NCBI GenBank assembly: GCA_001600635.1
Contig: BCKL01000002.1
Location: 112,458 to 176,457 of the forward strand
DNA from: Leucosporidium creatinivorum
Taxonomy: Eukaryota; Basidiomycota; Microbotryomycetes; Leucosporidiales; Leucosporidiaceae
DNA: 64,000 nt
Direction of reading: 5' to 3'
This document shows positions 42,701-54,210 of this stretch, one piece after another. How positions within the stretch are numbered: the stretch's first letter is position 1; each line of letters starts with the position of its first letter. A program made the position numbers and the translations under genes. Under the pieces are notes generated by a model. The model saw only the letters and a list, made by a program, of their open reading frames with translations. It made no database searches and was not told the DNA's origin.

Positions 42701-43779
42701 TTCCCTTGCCCAGCCTTCTGACCGCCTGACTCGCGCGCCATAACGCCAATCGTCGTCGCAGACCTCGGCACTTTCCACCTCCAAGTCAGCTCGGCGTACG
42801 CCTCCGGCTCGTNGAGAGGGCGGAGATGTCTCGTCTCTCCTAGCACGAGCTGCAGATTCTCGACGAGTTGGATCTTCTCGTTGAAGATGAGGGCTTTTGA
42901 GCTGGGATCGATGATGCTGAGAGTCAGAGTCGCGTCGAGTAACGGCGTATTGTCGCTGGCATCGCAGGACGGTGCTGCGAGGTCGAACGAGAGAGAGAAA
43001 GGTGTACAAGGAACGAGGCTAGAGTAAGAAGTGGCTGGCGAGCGNTGGGTCGACTTGAGTCGAGGGCGCCAAAGGCTGTGCGANAGCTTNGTGTCCGAGT
43101 CGCGTTTGGCGTCGTTGAGGTCAAGGTACTGAAGCGAATCGGTGCAGGCGATAGTAAGCTTTGTCTCGACGAGCAAGATGGTTTCGTTGGTCGAAGGGGA
43201 GCTGGCTGGGAGGGAGGAACTGGGTAGGCGGAGCTCGGTGATTTCGACGGAGAGGGTGAGCTGATCCGGTCGAATGCTGCNAGCCGTAAGCGGGTTAGNT
43301 GTATGTATCGAAGCAGTNGTAAGAGAAGAGCGTACATCTCGATAGCCCTGAGCCTGTTTCCAAGCTCCTCCACTGCCGCCGAGCTGTCTCGANTCGCCGA
43401 CCTGTCCGACCACCCCGAGCCAGGCAAGTCAGGCCTCAAGCTCGCGCCCTTGCGGGAGGGACGACTGCCATGTACCTCTCTCGCAAGAGCACGCTGGCTG
43501 AGTCCCGCCTGTATATGAGTGCTCGGCGCGCTCTTCCGCGCCGCTCTGGCTGCAAGGGAGGGGACGTATTGGCTCGGCGCGCTCTTCCTGGCTGAATGAG
43601 CTGGTCGCATAGGCTTGATCTCAGATTCGGCTTCGTCGTCCGAGTCGCTCAAAGTGATGCAGTTGCTGGACGAGGGCCCAGCTTCCGCCTTGACGTCGAC
43701 CATCTGCTCGAGGAGAGGATCAGCTGTGGTAGACTACAGAGCAGCAGCATAGGCTCACTTCGATGTCCGAGTCTGACAT
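39769..43779 (-). CDS. EZH2: Enhancer-of-zeste type histone H3K27 methyltransferase (PRC2)
   Basis: A long multi-exon gene beginning with a 7-codon exon (MSDSDIE, 43779-43759). In order I see an N-terminal Ser/Ala/Arg-rich part, a middle region with many beta-strand-like segments, a SANT-like helix set (WTDEEKSRCNDLVQAMSDLS, then ALVIRKHCAEVRAYL) and the cysteine-rich CXC domain. The CXC contains YDPCNCHGHCSTGKSKRDTS, CDCVRHRMWCDRYCGCSGDC and CDCSSFGGCSPGRCQC. A C-terminal SET domain follows (VRANAGYGLAILEKAHEGDL, SPLRFINDLG, DELSLDYGPEYW). CXC followed by SET defines the Ezh/KMT6 family, the catalytic subunit of PRC2. The usual NHS motif of SET is altered here. The 5' half contains 13 undetermined bases. 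Confidence 0.88.
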
Positions 43780-43864
43780 GCTAGCAGAGCGAGTGTCGTC
43801 CAGCGAGCAGCGATTGGGAGGAGGACAAGAAACGAGCGGAGTCGTCGCGCCCTTTCGTCTCGTT

Positions 43865-43898
43865 CGTTTCACCAAGAAGATCGTTTCACCAAGAAGAT
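43865..43898. repeat. Tandem 17-bp repeat at a start codon
   Basis: CGTTTCACCAAGAAGAT occurs twice head to tail (43865-43881 and 43882-43898). The second copy ends in the AT of the ATG of the roadblock gene. The first copy has C in the corresponding third place (ATC), so only the second makes a start codon. Confidence 0.85.
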
Positions 43899-44606
43899 GG
43901 CGAGTCGTCGGTTAGCAGTGAATACAAGCTCGAGCTGATATCCTGCTACACCTCCACAGGCCTCTGCACCTACCGCACCGCTCGAAACGCCCCCAGAGGT
44001 CGACGCGACGCTCACTCGCCTTACAGCTCACAAGAGTAAGCTCGGCGATGCACTCGACGCTCCGATTCCCCGCTGACAATATCCACCTACAGACGTCAAA
44101 GGTGTACTCATCCTCTCCCGTCCCAGCGGTATCATCCTCCGTTCGGCGGGCGCCCTGTTCCCCGTCGTTGCGCCCTCGACCCCTGCGCTGCCGTCTGCAC
44201 CGACAGAGGAGGGCGCCGAGCCAGCAGCAGAATCGGCCAACGGGTCTGCGAGCTTGACCAACGAGCTGGCGCGAGCGTACGCCAAGATGGCGACGAGGTT
44301 AGTCGAGTCGGTTGGCAGCGAGGTCCGGGGCGTCGAGGAAGGTGTAAGTCGTTCGCTGCTCTCGTGAAAGCTTTCCGCTTATCTCAAGGATACACAGGAC
44401 GACCTGCGCTTCCTTCGCATTCGCACCAAGAAGCACGAGCTCATGATTACGCCCGGTTCGTCTCTTCGGCTCGCTCACATCGCTCTCTCAAGCTGACTCT
44501 CTGCGTTCTACAGACGACTTGTACATTCTCGTGAGTCTCGCAGCTATACATCTAGGTCTTCGCTAACCTCTGCCGCCTCCAGATTGTCGTCCAGGACCCC
44601 AACTAG
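43897..44606 (+). CDS. DYNLRB1: Dynein light chain, roadblock/LC7 type
   Basis: Six exons (43897-43917, 43960-44035, 44093-44343, 44398-44455, 44514-44530, 44583-44606) encode 148 aa in frame. The sequence follows the Roadblock/LC7 fold: VDATLTRLTAHKNVKGVLIL, SRPSGIILRS, then after a loop LRFLRIRTKKHELMITPDD and LYILIVVQDPN. Roadblock light chains bind the dynein intermediate chain and help load cargo on the cytoplasmic motor. The family is usually ~96-105 aa; here a ~35-residue Ala/Pro/Ser-rich insert (APSTPALPSAPTEEGAE) sits in the middle loop. One coding exon is only 17 nt long. The EZH2-like gene lies divergently only ~120 bp away. Confidence 0.9.
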
Positions 44607-44669
44607 ACCCTCCCTAAGCCCCTCCGCCGATACCCCTCGTCTTCTCTATACCCACGCAATTGCAACCAT

Positions 44670-46025
44670 CTACAACCTTCCCTGCCTCTGATTGATCTCG
44701 AACGGGAGGGTGAGAGCCATCTGAGTACTAACGCCCAAGATCTGAGCCTGCTTCCTCCACTCGTCGCTCCCAACCTCGACCTGATCGCCGAGGCCGCTCG
44801 GTGCACTCCACACTTCGACAGTGATGTCGTGGCGACCTTCTGCGCTGAACTTGGTGGTGGAGTAGAGGCCGACGGTGTGGGGCGCTGGTTTGGAGTTGGG
44901 AAGAGTGGGAATGGGTAGGAGTGGGAAGCGGGAGATGAATTGAAGGGAGAAGGTGAGGGTCGGGAACCAGGAGAGACCGGGCGAGTGCTCGCCCTCGAGC
45001 AGCTCGACGCCATTCCGGAACTGGTCGGCGAAGAAGGGGACGAGTGCTGTGCGATGGAACTTGATCAGCTCCTGCAAGCCAGCGCCGAAGCCAGCTCGGT
45101 CGACTCACCGACGTTGGTCCGAACGTCGTCTTCCTCCTCGCTCATCTCCCACCACGCTCCCCAAGACAACGCACCCCTTCCATCCGCATCCTTGGTCCCC
45201 AACACTCCGACCTTCTCGCTCCAAGCGCACTCCTTCGAGAAGTGAGCCGAGCGGTAGAGCTGGCCCTTCTCGCACTTTGACGGGTGTACCTATAGAGCGC
45301 AAGCCGAAAGATTAGTGGCTGTGACTCGAGAATAGCTCCCTAGTGTTCAGCGCACCTTGAGCGGGCAGATCCTGGCTTCGGCGATGGGAGTGTGAGGGAG
45401 AACCGTGATGTGCGCCTTGGATGGCGGTGCAGGTGCAAGGAGAGGAAGGAGAGTAGTGAACATCATGCTTCCTCGCACTTTGAGAATGCGAGGGGTCGAC
45501 AGGTCGCCTGGTGTAGTGTACTGGAAGAGCGAGACGTCCAGCCGAGTCCAGCGCTGCGAGGTGGTGAACACGCTGATCTCTGTTGGGGAGGATCTCATCA
45601 GCGAGGTCATACCGAGTTGTAGCGCTACAACTTACCGACTTGGCATGGCCCGACCGATGAAGGCTTGAGGAAGTCGGCGGAGAGGTGCGCTGGGTCGTAG
45701 TGAGGACTGGACGCCTTCTGATGTTGTAGGGCGGCCTGGGTGACGATGGAAAGGATGTAGCCTCCGTGCGGAACCGACCCGATCGTGTAGGTCTTCGACA
45801 CGGTCGCATTGTAGACCGCAACGCCGTTTCCACGCGTGTAGGCGAGCGACGATTGAATAGCCTGTATTAGAAGCAGCGTGAGCAGGAGCGAGAGCACTAC
45901 CATGCAGCAATGTAGCTCACAGAGGTGAGCGATACCATCTTCGTCTCGAGAGCAGTGACAAGTCGGAGGTCAAGGAGCGAGACGCCCGGCAGCTGCAAGA
46001 TACCGAGGCCTAGGACGGCTTTCAT
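44670..46025 (-). CDS. Thioesterase-fold (acyl-CoA thioesterase-like) protein
   Basis: Five exons are visible (46025-45921, 45861-45636, 45579-45356, 45289 to about 45110, about 45071-44670), ~380 aa. The double hot-dog pattern is seen in TYTIGSVPHGGYILSIVTQA, HLSADFLKPSSVGPCQVEIS and the second half AFAD-like ALVPFFADQFRNGVELLEGE, then GLSWFPTLTFSLQFISRFPL and VGLYSTTKFSAEGRHDITVE. These match the TesB-like/4HBT_3 superfamily, which hydrolyses acyl-CoA thioesters; the substrate is unknown. The joint between exons 4 and 5 is odd: the only GTGAGT...GCAG pair would make a 37-nt intron and leaves the phase one base off, so either the donor is GTCGGT or a base is missing. Confidence 0.65.
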
Positions 46026-46122
46026 TGTTCGAAGGAGGCTTGGCCGGGAATTCTGCAGTAAAGTTGCATAACAGAGCCTGCTAAACTATTCGGGGCTATC
46101 GTCCGTCCACCAGATCATCCTA

Positions 46123-48525
<2,403 letters not shown>

Positions 48526-50568
48526 CGAGAAGGAGGTGGGAGGAGGGAGAAAGGCGGAGAGGCGCTGGCCCGAAAGTTCTGTGGGTGAGGCGCTGCAATT
48601 GAAGGGCAGGGTAGTTACAAGGGCTGAGCAGTGCTGTAGGCTATCTACAGCACACGCGTGGCATCCCCAGCCGCACAACACCGCGTCTCGGCCGCCTACC
48701 CCTTTCTCCTTTGGCGACAGCAGAACAACCGATTTCGAGGACTACAGTCAGCGGGGATCCAGAGCATCACGGCTGGCAAGATATCAAAAATAATGACGAT
48801 AAGACTTGGGTTCTACAGTGAGGCGGCGCGCACTGACTGGGATGAGCAATTGACACTGGCTCAGCTCGGCGATGAAGTGACTCGGCTGCTTGCTGGCGAA
48901 GGTCGGACTTTGCTCGTCGAGCAGTCGCCTTTAACCAGCTTAAGTTCTTTCAGGTAGGGTCTATAATCCGCGCTGCGAGAAATCAGCTTGAGTCTCCCTC
49001 CGTAGCAGAGGCATGCTTGCTTGCCGTCGGCGCTCGCTTCGCTCGCCTTCGACGGAGCCTGCCAGCACTTCGAGCTTCGTCGCATGGAGCTCTAGCAGAC
49101 TGTCAAGGTTTTAGAGTGTCGTGACGGTTCCAGTAGTGAGGCCACCTTTGGCTGAGGCGCACGAAGTGAGAGGAGAGATGGCGATCTTACTCGCCCCCTT
49201 TTCTTAATAAGGGCTGGCAAGTCATGCTCGTAGCAAACTAGACGCGTCGACCATGTACTTGATACCACCCCCCAGCTATAGCGAGCCCGTCGTAAAGCCG
49301 ATGCCGGAAGCTTAAGGCGACCGACCTTGCGCCGACTGGATTCCACACTGTACAAAACCTGCAGGATTTGGCCTCTGTACTTGTATCGTACCGGTTTACC
49401 CCGCAATGTTACGTGATACAGCTCAGTACAGGTACTTCGTGTATCTGTATCAGCCTCTACCGGCTGAAGAAGGCAGGAAAGGTCGCGAGGTCGACGCCGA
49501 GCTCGCATTTTTTTCACGTATTGCACTACATGGAGGCTGTGAAGAGTTGTGTAATACGCTAAGCGTAGCAAAAGTATAAGATTCGGCGCGATGTACATGT
49601 TGATTGAAGATTTCTGGCGAGAAAAGCTGACGCCGAAGGACACAGGGTGAACCTCGAAGCGAATTGAACCCGCCTCGAGAGCTTTGAATGAGCAGAGAAA
49701 GACTGAGTTTCACCACTGCACTAGTGGGCCATCGATTGGAAGCCCTCGAGCTGTTTGAAGACCAAGTCAAGCTTCGTAGACCACTCGCCGAGCGCCGAGC
49801 TGGCTACTGTACTTTCGACACTCGGTTACGCGCCTGACGGATCCGAGAGGCTGTGATTGTACTGTCAGGTCCAAGATAGGGGCTGTAATTTCCGCAGTAA
49901 GTTACAGTACAGTCCGACCTTGTACTTGTACGCTGTGGAGTCCAGGCGCCGCCGAGTTCCTAGCGCTTCAACCTCCGCCGCGGCAAGGCTGAGAGCCTAC
50001 AGCGTACTTGCGATTGCAGTCTTTTCATGAGAGCCGGGAGGAAACCTTCTCGGGTCTCTCGGATCGCGGGCAAGGCCCGGGGCATGATGAGCGACCTACA
50101 AAAGCCATCGCCGAGCGTGGTGGAGGAGCCCTCGGGCCTGCAAGTGCGCAAGATTCGGTGCAGGGGTATCTGACAGCAGCTCTTACAAACATACTATTAT
50201 AGGCGAGCAATTGATCAGCCTCAGAGTCGACACTATACCGAGGAAGCGCGGGGATTTGGAGGCCCAAGTCTGGACGCGAAGCCGGCTTGGTTGCCTTGAG
50301 ACAACAGAGCATCGGACGAGTGCATAGCCGGATCTTTGTATTTTGAACTTAGAAACCTGAGCTACCGTTGCCTTCGTACCGCCCCGGTTCAGCAGTAAAG
50401 CAGCACTTGTCACCGAGCGGTGAACTGGACCTGGACCCGCCCGACACAAATGAGGCGGAGCCTTCTGCATCTCCAAGAGCTCCTGGGTCACCGGGGACGC
50501 TACAAAAACCCTTTTCTAGCACCTCCTTGCAGTTTCAGATCAACAGATCCTCCCTAGGCCTCAGCAAA
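48526..50568. other. 2-kb gene-free stretch
   Basis: No protein gene is recognised. The composition between about 49090 and 49640 is lower in GC than the genes around it. TGTAC-rich words recur (for example CTGTACTTGTATCG near 49375 and CTTGTACTTGTACG near 49918). A weak tRNA-like string with box A and box B similarity lies near 49640-49730 (minus) but does not fold properly. The left end should carry the MPK1 promoter; the right end borders the duplicated MPK1 fragment. Confidence 0.4.
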
Positions 50569-50847
50569 CGCTTCGCGACGCCAGTTCGGCGATGGCTGCC
50601 GGGGCGCGCCAGCGAGAGCGAGCAAGCTCACCTTGGCCTCTGTAGATGGTGGTGGGGGCGATGTGAGATGCGGGAACAGGAAGAGGTGTTGTACGAAGTG
50701 AGTGGGTCACGGGAACAGCGGCAAGGGGGAAGGAGAGGCAGAGCCTTCGGTCAGCGACTGCTCGGAGCTCGTTTCTGCACCCACGCAAGCGCCGATTCGC
50801 CGGTTAAGATACACGTACAGCTCCTTTACGAAGTCATGCTCCGGTCG
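50569..50847 (-). pseudogene. Duplicated fragment of MPK1 (5' region with microexon)
   Basis: About 97% identical to 48181-48459. It contains the end of exon 1 (FVKEL, then the GTACGTG donor), intron 1, the microexon CTTGGCCT with both splice sites, and the start of intron 2. It lacks the MPK1 start codon and the kinase body, so it cannot make a kinase. It lies ~70 bp beyond the stop of the second Zn2Cys6 gene, in its 3' flank. Confidence 0.85.
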
Positions 50848-50918
50848 AGTGTTCCCTGTAATGACGAGCAGCGAGGAAGATCTCTCGGTGATCTTCGGTA
50901 GACTAAGCTCTCTCAGCA

Positions 50919-53900
50919 TTACAAGAAGCCTCCTCCGCCCAACTGCGTCTCATAGGAAGTGAAATCGGGAGTGAAGGTCCCATTGAAGAAGCCATTCGGT
51001 ACAGTCGACGTGCCCGAGCCGCTGTTGGGAGGCGAGAAGGTCAGCGAGGTTCGGCGGCGAGAAGAGGAGAGCGGAAGTTACCTCATCCACCAATAAGGAT
51101 CGCTATTGTCAAGTAAGATGTCGCTCATGTTGAACTGAGGTGGGTTTGGTGAAGCTCCATAGGCTGTGAGGGAGAGCGAACGCCGAAAGGTCAGCTCGGC
51201 TCAAGTCTTGATCGCTGAGTCGCCGCAGAACAATGCTCAGCCGCTGGAAACGTACCTGTAGCTCCCTCATCAACCTTGCAAGCCTCGACCAACTCCTTCA
51301 TCTCCGGCAACACCTCCTCAGCGCTCTGCAAGAGGTTGGCCGTTCGTTGAAGAGTCGCAGTTGAGACGTCCCAAGCTGCTGTAGAGTAGTGCGCATGTAG
51401 AATGTGGATGAAGCGAGCGAGGAGCACCTTGCAGGACTCGCGAGTGGTATTGTCGAGGCCGACGGCGCGGATGCCGATGCGAAGGACGAGCGCCGAGCAG
51501 TTGGAGAGGTGGGCAGCAGAGTCTGCAGGCATACAAGAGTCAGCTGGGCTCGAGATTGTGTGGTAGTGAACACTGACATGGAATCCAGAAATTGTTGAGG
51601 TCGTCGAGCAGCAAGCTCTCGACCCACTCTACCACCGCAGAGCAAAGCTTCAGCGCTGCGCGAATGGCGGCGACAAGCTGCCACTGCGAGGTCGACTCAA
51701 TGCACTCCAGTGTGAGTCGCATCACGACAATCTGGATGCCAAAGTGCATGAGCTGGAAGGAGCCTGCGGAGCGAGAGAAGACCGAGGGATGAGCGAGCGG
51801 ATCGCCAACGACGGAACGGCAAAGGCAAGCTAACGGATGCCAGTTGGTGCAGCTACAAGAGAGGGTTCCATCGGTGGTCGCATCGCCGGCGGCAAAGAGT
51901 GAGCGAAGAGGTCGAGGTCGGCGCTGATCGCTTCGAGGGTGTGCAGCCGAGACGTTGGCGACTGCGACAGATTGGCCTTGACGGTGTAGAACTCGGTAAG
52001 GATGACGCTGTTGGAACGGAAGAATAGGACTCAGCCTTTGCGCGTGAGTATCGCTCTGTGTGAAGCGTACTCGAGGATCTTGGTGAGTCGACAGAGTGCG
52101 ACAAAGGACTGCATGGACTCGGGCTGCTCGCCGTCATCCTGGTCACCATCTGCGAGGGTGGGAATGGGAACGTTATAGTTGCTCGAGTGAAGACTGTGCA
52201 AATTGAGGTCAGTTCGCGCGCTACGATAGGCTCGGCGGAAGCCAAGCGAGCTCACTTGCTCGGTCGTCCGCAGAGCAGTGCTGTGAGAGAGCACGTCAGC
52301 GTTGTGCGATTCACCCTCAAGCGCGACAACATACCTCGGAACTTGTCGTGGATGAGTAGGCCCCACCAGAGCCGCTTGCGAATCGACTTTTCCCAGGCCG
52401 GCAGCTTCCACTCGCTCGGATCCATATGCAGACCAAGGAGTTGAGCTGCACCGATAGCCTGTAACGGTTCAGAGTCAGCTCAAGAAGCTCGGCAGCGCAG
52501 CAGCGAGCATGCGCACTCGAGCGATGCCGATCGAGTTCTGCCCCGAGTTCAGCGTCGGCCGAGACGTGAGGACGAGTAGGGCGAGCTGGAGGGTCTGAAG
52601 TCGAGGTTGACGATACTCGTCCTCGATCGAGTCCAAGACCAGGTTCCACAGAGCTCGATGATGCGGTCGCAGGGTCGGTAGCTGTTGGATGAAAAAAGTC
52701 AGCTCAGCGAGCTCGAACTTTGGCGCCGGAAGGGCGGAAGACAAGCTCACATAAGTGCAGTTGTGCGCCAGTATGTTAGTCAATACCGCGTAGGGTATCG
52801 ATCCGTCTCCAGTCTGGCCGCGCTCGGCGAAAGCAGCCTTGAGCCGTCCCGTATTCAGGAGCGGGAAGGCCGGTAGAGTCTTTGCCAAGAAGCTGTGGAA
52901 AGGAAAGGTCAGTGAGCGTCAAAAAGGAACAGAGCTGAGCTCACACATCGAACACCTCAGCCTCCCTCCCCGCCCATTCGCCTCCGGCGAGAATCCCTTC
53001 GGCTCGGTCCCAGAATGCCTTCCCATCCCTTGCTTCACCGCCATACACCCTCGCTGGATGTCGAATGAAGAAGGCCGGTCTACGGTGGTCCGTCGAGACC
53101 TGCCTGAAGGCGACGTCGCCGCCAGCCCGTTGAGCAGCGAGCGTGAGGTCCGAGATCGAGTTGGAGGCGTAGAAGTGGGATTCGGAGGACGAGGCGAGGT
53201 CGTTGTCGAGGGTAGGGTGCTCCTCCTGCGGCGATAAGGATGTGTCAGCTTCGGAGATGGAACGGTACGGTTCCCGCTCGGTGCACCGTGTCGAAGGGGA
53301 CCGAGTCAAGCGCTTCCTCGTTGAGCCTAACGCTGCGAAGGAGCTGGAAAACGGTGGGCTCGGCGTTGTGCTGCGAGTCGTGAAGAGAAGAACGTTAGGC
53401 AGGATTTGTACTCGTACAATGAGCGGGACTGACCGGTAGCGGCCCAGGGAGGCTCGAGCCGAAAGAGAGGGGAAGGCGAGCCGCCGAGGGGGGTCGGAGA
53501 AGGCCAGCGGCATCGGAGTTACTCGCCTGTTGTACTCGAGGTCAGTCTCGGCGATGTTGGCGATTCTGAAGGAGAAGAATTCACTCCGGCGGTGCTGGAT
53601 CCTGCGAAGGTCTCGTTGACCTGAGGCTCCTTCCTCACGCGCTTGACGGGGGCTACTTCGAAGGTACATGGTCTGGTGAAATCGGTTAGCTAGTATATCT
53701 TGAGTCTGGACGCACTCGACCTACTTCTCTTTGACGGCACAGCTGATGCAGGGCTCGCCTTTCGCAGGGAGCACGCAGCTCTGCTTGTTCTTACGGCCTG
53801 TATAGCCCACAAGTCAGCTTGATGCAGCACGAGGTCACCGAGCAGCCTATTCACATGCATCGCAAGGCCTGTCTTTCCTTGAACGACGAGCTCTTCCTGC

Positions 53901-54051
53901 CCCGAAGTCGAGATCAGCGCGAGTGCGAGTTGGCCGATGCGTTGGCCGGTCGCTGGAGCGGCCAAGCCAGGCGACCAAGCTTACGAGCAGAGAACTCACC
54001 ACCAGTAGCGGCCGGTCCTGCCAGCGAAGCGGTCGAAGCAGCAATCTCCAT
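50919..54051 (-). CDS. Zn(II)2Cys6 transcription factor B
   Basis: A many-exon fungal regulator. Exon 1 starts at the ATG at 54051 (MEIAASTASLAGPAATGG). After an intron the basic GRARRSRKDRPCDAC is joined across a second intron to RKNKQSCVLPAKGEPCISCA and VKEKPCTFEV. These form the six-Cys binuclear zinc cluster C-x2-C-x6-C...C-x2-C-x5-C, which binds CGG-type DNA half-sites. The middle has the fungal transcription factor domain (ARAIGAAQLLGLHMDPSEWK, LPAWEKSIRKRLWWGLLIHD, KFRALLCGRPSNL). The end is QFNMSDILLDNSDPYWWM and a Gly-rich tail ending GGGGFL. Its start lies only ~160 bp from the stop of the second such gene upstream. Target genes are not evident; nearness to NIR1 is suggestive only. 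Confidence 0.82.
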
Positions 54052-54210
54052 CGAAGCGCGAGTTCAAGCAGGCGAGTCGAGGACAGAGAGAAGGAGCGGC
54101 CAGACGTTCGCTGAGCTGAGTGAGCTGCCCCTTTTCGCTGTTAAGGTCACCGGGTAGTAGTGAGATCTATAAACGAGTCGTTTCCAATAACTACAACATT
54201 TATCGCAATT

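Noticed and set aside
49640-49730. tRNA-like string on the minus strand with box A (TAGTGCAGTGGT) and box B (GGTTCAATTC) similarity
   Set aside because: The acceptor and D stems do not pair, the T stem has mismatches and no anticodon loop with the invariant T and purine can be drawn. At most it is a degenerate tRNA relic.
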